Shown: in pieces, positions 58,930 to 64,000 of the stretch
Layout of the letters: the number at the start of each line of letters is the position of its first letter
Position numbering within the stretch: position 1 is the first letter of the stretch
Origin: Phialocephala subalpina
Taxonomy: Eukaryota > Ascomycota > Leotiomycetes > Helotiales > Mollisiaceae
Length of the DNA: 64,000 bases
Direction of reading: 5' to 3'
Assembly (NCBI GenBank): GCA_900073065.1
Contig: FJOG01000010.1
Span: forward strand, 579,178-643,177
Notes under the pieces: generated by a model
What the model was told of the DNA's origin: nothing
Database searches by the model: none
The model's input: only the letters and a program-made list of their open reading frames with translations
Program-made: the position numbers and the translations under genes

Positions 58930-59535
58930 CTTGATTGATGTTGTGGGGACCTCTAATTCGTTGGTGTCTGTGACTTTGTTGATGGAGTGGACATTGTGGG
59001 CCCCCTTCGGTCATATATACAGCTTTGAGAAGGGTCTCCTCTTCGAAACGTGGAGTAAACCCATATGAATTGTGGCTGCCACTTCCCCAGATCTGGATGT
59101 CAAGAAATTGCTGGAGGGTAGCTCAGTACTTGCCAGTGTCTCGTTGGCTATGGTTTCGAACACGAGCTTTCAAATCAAGGCTGAAGTATATGCTTCTTCT
59201 CAACTTGATTGGGTAAGCTCTAGGGGTCTGAACCCATACACAGGTGCTTAGTGAACTGCCCTTGACTTCAGGGTGGTTTCCCATCACGCTCGGGGTCCTA
59301 AATGCTTTTCACTATCGCCTTAGGCATCAAGCTCGGAGAATTGTACTTGCAATTGAGCTTTCTGGCAGTGCTTCCTAGGTGATAGGATTCTTCACTTGCA
59401 ACTACAAGCAACCAGGTCGGGTAGATAAGATATAGGAGAACCCTGAAGGCGCCCCTATGCCATCATGAGCAAATCAGATATCAAGGCACATGCCGAAACC
59501 TCGCCATCTGTGAGCGTTGAAGACAAGCCATGGAC
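58930..59535. other. Spacer with a possible truncated 5' coding start
   Basis: 606 bp upstream of the Pth11-like relic. At 59464 a plus-strand ATG opens MSKSDIKAHAETSPSVSVED, which looks like a genuine N-terminus, but the TIR element begins 72 bp later and the frame is not continued on its far side. Confidence 0.35.
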
Positions 59536-59939
59536 GGCGCACCATAGCGGCCAAAAGTATCAGTGGCCATTTTCTACGAACGCCGCATTTAAACCTAACT
59601 TATTTACTTTATAAACCTATGAAAAATTATCGCAAAATAAAAACATAGCACTATTTAAAAGCTTTATTTAATACCTTTCAAATAGTGCCATAAAATAAGA
59701 TTTATATTTATAGTTTTATTATTATTATAAATTAAAAATAAAGTTAAACGCGAGTTTAAAAGATAAGTAGGGCCGCGTTTTGAGTATTAAAGCCACACTA
59801 TAGACTTTTTAAATTAATCCCTACAGTACTAGCACTAGCACTAGAACCACGGTGCGCTGAAGGAATAGAGTGCAGTGCGCTATTGCAGTTTGTAGTATAC
59901 ATTAAAGCATTACCTCGTTAAAGTGTAGTAACTGCGGCA

Positions 59940-62114
59940 TATCCGTTACGCTGCGATCAGGATTGCACTGGTCCGTGCTTCGCTTAATTCTGGCCAATGG
60001 GAGGGTCGCATTTTAGGTCTCATAAGGGTAAAAACTTATTATTCTCTATGGAATCTCTCAAAACAAGGTCTATCTTTACATAGATGGACTTGATATTGTT
60101 CGCAGCCCCAAAATGACTAATGTTTTACTATCTCACGCTTCTTATTTGCCGCAATTTCGGCCAAAGCAGTCCGTTTTCTCGGTCGGTCTGAGAACCTCCC
60201 CCCTTTGCATGCAATGCACTATGATTTCTTGGCCATTTTGACTCGTTTATAAGGCTAAGAAGGCGTCTCATCTAATTCGAAAGCAATATGGGCTACTCTT
60301 TTCTTAGGAGAACAATAAGTATCCTCTGCTTTAGCCAAAAGTACTCCGGTCAGCTAACGGCGGAAATCTTGTTGGCTTCTGAAGTTTACTTGACGTAGAA
60401 GTAGTATATTAGAACGCTTTACAAGTAAATAACAGTTACTTAAGACTCCTTTGAATAACTAGTGCTCAATGGCTTAGTGTCCACCTCGTTCGATATACCG
60501 TAAACCCGAGTTTTAAGAAGTCAAGTAATCAAACTCGTCGATAGCACCTATATAGTGATTATAATTGTTAGCGACCTTGGGAATATATAACTACTTTTTA
60601 GTATTATCTCCAAAGGGTGCTCGAGATATTTTTACTTTCAAGGAAGTTTCTTTGGGTTACTTTCTCTAACTAAAGACCTTCTTATCGCCTGACAAAACCG
60701 AGAACATTATTAAAACAAACGCTTAATTTTTCCAACTAATATAGCAAACCTTCCCATCGAGTATAAGTATTAAATAAGTTTCCCCCTAAGGTATATAATC
60801 GTTTTTATCGCTTTTCTTGAGGTCTTTTAGTTCTTGCATAATACTAGAATTATCTTGGCATATCCTCGTGATCTCTATATCTAATGCTCGAGCATATACA
60901 ACGAATCGATTAAATACAAACAAATTGTCGAGATAGGCGTGATATTGTGGCAGGGCAGAATGGCAGGGCGGTGAATCACGTGGTCTGGTGAGGATATATT
61001 AAGAGATCTGGCATCTTGTATCTTAGTTCTTTAGGCAGCTTTCTACGTGGTTCGCAGACACTAGAATTGACTCCAAGAGGTTTACCCCTCCACAATATCC
61101 ATAGCTTAGTGGCGGTTTGGGAAGTCGTTAGATCAAGTGTAAAGCTACAGCTTGTATCTTGTTTCCGCCTTTCCCTTCTCGTACTATCCCCCCTAATTCA
61201 CGTGGTGTTTTCACTCCCACTAGCCCATTTTTGTCCCCAGGAACATGCCAATTCTAGCAAAGAAGGAAGCCACTCTAAGCAATTGCCTACACTTTAAAAC
61301 CTGTTAGTATAAGCTTTTATAGTATAGTAGTTATTTCTTTTGCGTGCCCCTCAAATCGAATAATAATTTTATTAATAGTCAAATCTCGACTAGGAATTTA
61401 AATACTGCAATTAACACGTTATATATAATCGCATAGCTTGCGTACCTACTCCCTACTATTAGTTTATATTTATAATATTAGTATTTATTGTTAAACTTAC
61501 TTTTTGGTACGGTCTAAGGGCCTAATTTCCAGCTAGCCTAAACTTTATATGCAACTCTTAAAAGCGATCTCTACACATTTTGCTCGTAATAAAATGATCT
61601 AATATATACTCCTTCGTATCCCAATAATCAGATATCTCATTATAGACATATAAAATCATATAAACTCTAATCTTAACGTAGGTATAAATCTCTCCGGAAT
61701 ACGTATTATACTATTTATTCCCACGGTAATTAAATAAAGAATCGTCCTCGATATATCGATTATAAGAGTTTATCTTCTAAATAATCCAATTAATAATTTC
61801 TAGCGTATAATACATTATAAATAAAATAATGGGATTATCTGGAGAGATATCCTCTGGAAGTCGAATCTCGTGGTCGAAATCTGGTAATTACATAGGGTAA
61901 AACGCATCCCCTGCTTTCGCTAGTAGTTTGGCATTAAAACGAAGGGTTCCTTTATCGGTAAGATCGTAAATAGTATCTTCAGGCATTATAGTATAATAAT
62001 AAAATTAGAGTGTTTATTTATATATAAACAGTAATGCGGCATTTGGGTGTTCCTCCGGAACATCTGTTATTCCGGTCCCGAGCAGGTGCAATCCTGATCG
62101 CAGCGTAACGGATA
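59940..62114 (-). mobile_element. piggyBac-like element, RIP-mutated, nested
   Basis: Perfect 29-bp inverted repeats at 59940-59968 and 62086-62114 (starting TATCCGTTACGCTGCGATCA) bound 2.2 kb of mostly AT-rich DNA holding a dead piggyBac-type transposase on the minus strand. Both outer ends begin with TA, while classical piggyBac elements use TTAA; so the boundaries or the mechanism may differ. This segment is absent from copy 1 of the host element. Confidence 0.72.
61020..61986 (-). pseudogene. piggyBac (DDE_Tnp_1_7) transposase relic
   Basis: From ATG 61986 the frame reads MPEDTIYDLTDKGTLRFNAK. After in-frame stops it continues as YNEISDYWDTKEYILDHF and SKMCRDRF, TAA, ELHIKFRLAGN, TAG, ALRPYQK at a possible GTAAGT donor. 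Further down PRELGGIVREGKGGNKIQAV, then ALHLI, TAA, RLPKPPLSYGYCGGVNLLES. Intact fungal relatives have RFQELHMRFR and GKGGNKTQAV at these places. Several stops replace Gln (CAA or CAG to TAA or TAG), the signature of RIP. Not functional. Confidence 0.75.
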
Positions 62115-62320
62115 CTCTCATGTGCTGTAGCACAGGCTGAGATAATGCGCTGAAGCATAGAGCACTAGAGGCATGCGGAGCGCTGTAATGCGCTAGGTTA
62201 TAGGGCATAGTGCGCTATAATTTTAGGGTGTATGCGCTGTAATATTCCCTAAGGAGTGGAGTGTGAGTATCAAAAGTTGAGAAAAATCGGCACTGATACT
62301 TTTGGCCGCTATGGTGCGCC

Positions 62321-62477
62321 CTTCGATGGTTGGTCGAGTCCACTCGCTTACGCAACTTACTTTCTGCCGCCCTCGGCACTTGTGCTCCGTCCTCACACGC
62401 GACGCGCTTTGTTCAGCCTCGCGGTTCCATGAACAAAACAACTCGACGGACTCGACTCGACTTCGACAAAACTAACA
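62321..62477. promoter_or_regulatory. Presumed promoter/5' UTR of the DEK_C gene
   Basis: Only 157 bp separate the end of the TIR element from the ATG at 62478, so the element may have replaced or displaced part of the promoter. Confidence 0.4.
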
Positions 62478-63563
62478 ATGGCGCATAGTGAGAAGACCCT
62501 CATCGCAGAGCTTCGCTCTATGATAGAGCTTGTATTCAATGGCCCGGACCGCACGCTTTTGACCGTAAAGAAAATCCGCGAAGGAGTCGAAGACGAGCTT
62601 TCCCTCCCCGCAGGGTTCTTTTCGGACGAGACATGGAAGGAGAAGTCGAAGGTATTAATCAAAGCATATGCAGTACGTTTCCATGTTCTTCCAGAACTCA
62701 CCGTCCGTCCAATTGACATCTTGCAGCAAGAATTGATCGACGCGGAAGAAGCAGGAGCACCAGCACCGATACCAGTTAAAGTCAAACCTGAGAAGAAACC
62801 ACAACCACCGCCGAAGAAAGCTGCACCAGTGAAAAAGGCCACCAAGCGCGCCTCACAGGAAAAGCAGGAGAGGCCGAAGAAACGCCAAAAGAAGGAGGAG
62901 ACACCTATTTCTGACGAGGAACTTGACGAGCCATCTCCAGAGGAATCAGAAGAAGCTGAGGTGTCTGACTTTGGAGATTCCGACGACAGCAATAATAAGG
63001 GAAGAAAGAAGTCTAAGGCGAAGGCCAAGGGATCCAAGCGGGGATCGAAAAGCAAGGTCGAGTCAGACGAGGACGATGAAGACGAAGACTCTTTGGCAGA
63101 TACAGACGACAGCGATGCCCCCAAGAAAAAGACAAAGTCCAAATCAAAGCCTGCCCCTAAGGCTACACCGAAGCGGCAGGCCAAAGCCAAAGCCAGGGCG
63201 GTTGTTGAGGACGACGATGAAGATGAAAACTCCCTAGCTGCTTCAGACGATAGCGATGCGCCAAAGAAAAAGACGAAACCCGCTGCGAAATCTGCCTCAA
63301 AGCGCCAATCGAAGGCCAAAGTAGTGTCCGAAGATGAGGAAGACGAAGCAGAGGAGCCTACAAAGAAGGCTGCCAAAGCAGAGGTCGAGTCCGACGTAGA
63401 GCCAGAAAAGCCAAAACCAGACTCATCGTCCAAGACAGAAGAGCACAAATCTCAATTCACAAAAGCACCATCAGCAGAATCCTCAGAGCTCACTCCAGTA
63501 CCCAAAGATGCCGAAGCATCCGAAAGCGAGATGTCCGTCGTCCTCGACGAAGAACCCAAGCCC
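62478..63563 (+). CDS. DEK_C-type acidic chromatin protein, 3' part missing
   Basis: Exons 62478..62672 and 62727 to the gap at 63564 give 344 visible residues. The intron (GTACGT donor, GCAG acceptor) joins KVLIKAYA to QELIDAEEAGAP. Residues about 8-70 (LRSMIELVFNGPDRTLLTVK, then VEDELSLPAGFF) form a small helical DEK_C-like domain. The rest alternates Lys/Pro-rich basic stretches with Asp/Glu/Ser clusters; DSDAPKKKTK occurs twice in a repeat of about 44 residues. In relatives I recall, a C-terminal histone-binding CHZ-like region follows, but here it falls in the gap. The probable role is as a nuclear histone or chromatin factor. The antisense Ser-rich frame is an artefact of this composition. 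Confidence 0.75.
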
Positions 63564-64000
63564 NNNNNNNNNNNNNNNNNNNNNNNNNNNNNNNNNNNNN
63601 NNNNNNNNNNNNNNNNNNNNNNNNNNNNNNNNNNNNNNNNNNNNNNNNNNNNNNNNNNNNNNNNNNNNNNNNNNNNNNNNNNNNNNNNNNNNNNNNNNNN
63701 NNNNNNNNNNNNNNNNNNNNNNNNNNNNNNNNNNNNNNNNNNNNNNNNNNNNNNNNNNNNNNNNNNNNNNNNNNNNNNNNNNNNNNNNNNNNNNNNNNNN
63801 NNNNNNNNNNNNNNNNNNNNNNNNNNNNNNNNNNNNNNNNNNNNNNNNNNNNNNNNNNNNNNNNNNNNNNNNNNNNNNNNNNNNNNNNNNNNNNNNNNNN
63901 NNNNNNNNNNNNNNNNNNNNNNNNNNNNNNNNNNNNNNNNNNNNNNNNNNNNNNNNNNNNNNNNNNNNNNNNNNNNNNNNNNNNNNNNNNNNNNNNNNNN
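63564..64000. other. Assembly gap (N) to window end
   Basis: 437 undetermined bases; truncates the DEK_C-type gene. Confidence 0.99.

Larger units (their letters stand above)
59536..62320. mobile_element. Small TIR element, copy 2, carrying a 2.2-kb insertion
   Basis: Perfect 30-bp terminal inverted repeats at 59536-59565 and 62291-62320 (starting GGCGCACCATAGCGGCC). Both subterminal regions match copy 1 (27011-28930) in inverse orientation. Without the inner insertion it would be about 610 bp, similar to copy 1. Non-coding in its own sequence, so it needs a transposase from elsewhere. ATGG occurs close outside both ends, but no clean target duplication is seen. Confidence 0.88.

Noticed and set aside
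62393..63448. 351-codon minus-strand Ser/Phe-rich open frame
   Set aside because: It is the antisense of the Lys/Asp/Glu-rich DEK_C-type gene, whose composition produces poly-Ser on the other strand.
1..64000. CRISPR arrays, bacterial-type operons or ribosome binding sites
   Set aside because: The genome is eukaryotic with spliced genes; the only regular repeats are short contiguous tandem units without spacers.

Overview
This is a window of a filamentous ascomycete nuclear genome. Genes carry short introns (about 50-170 nt) with GT-AG and a few GC-AG borders. Recognisable products are fungal: COG6, ATG9, mitoferrin, Vid27, a SAP1-type AAA ATPase, uS17m, an FSH1-type hydrolase, and 2EXR, HET and NACHT families. 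Transposon relics carry stop codons where glutamine codons are expected, as repeat-induced point mutation (RIP) would produce. A member of the Leotiomycetes is my best guess from the mix of families, but that is inference. There are two assembly gaps (24620-25041 and 63564-64000).

Layout. 1-9.4 kb: housekeeping block with an SGSI-repeat protein, a 2EXR protein, COG6 and ATG9; the last two share a divergent promoter. 11.2-12.5 kb: an eight-exon mitoferrin gene with two SREA-type GATA sites about 0.9 kb upstream. 14.8-22 kb: a run of decayed self/non-self or NLR-type genes (DUF7580-like, C2H2, kinase, HET), all carrying stops, frameshifts or lost catalytic residues; the HET relic is also split by a 286-bp TA-flanked MITE. 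22-25.4 kb: repeats, a coiled-coil relic, an AT-rich island and a gap. 25.4-26.4 kb: an intact short-chain dehydrogenase. 27.0-28.9 kb: a small TIR element with a dead Tc1/mariner copy nested in it. 29.1-37.2 kb: an OrsD-type zinc-finger transcription factor, an SGNH esterase that lost its C-terminus, a chimeric F-box/transcription-factor relic, and a dead NACHT-ankyrin gene. 38-51.9 kb: a second healthy block with the SAP1-like AAA ATPase, uS17m, an aldo-keto reductase, an FSH1 hydrolase, Vid27 and a PAP2 lipid phosphatase. 52.5-59 kb: a dead GH5 cellulase and a dead Pth11/rhodopsin-type membrane protein. 59.5-62.3 kb: a second copy of the small TIR element, carrying a 2.2-kb RIP-mutated piggyBac-like insertion. 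62.5 kb to the end: the 5' part of a DEK_C-type acidic chromatin protein cut by the terminal gap.

The overall picture is two intact housekeeping segments with accessory stretches between and beside them. In the accessory stretches most recognition, secretion and receptor genes are broken and transposons are nested. The most novel items are the TIR element family seen twice with different passengers, and the accumulation of decayed NLR/HET-type genes.
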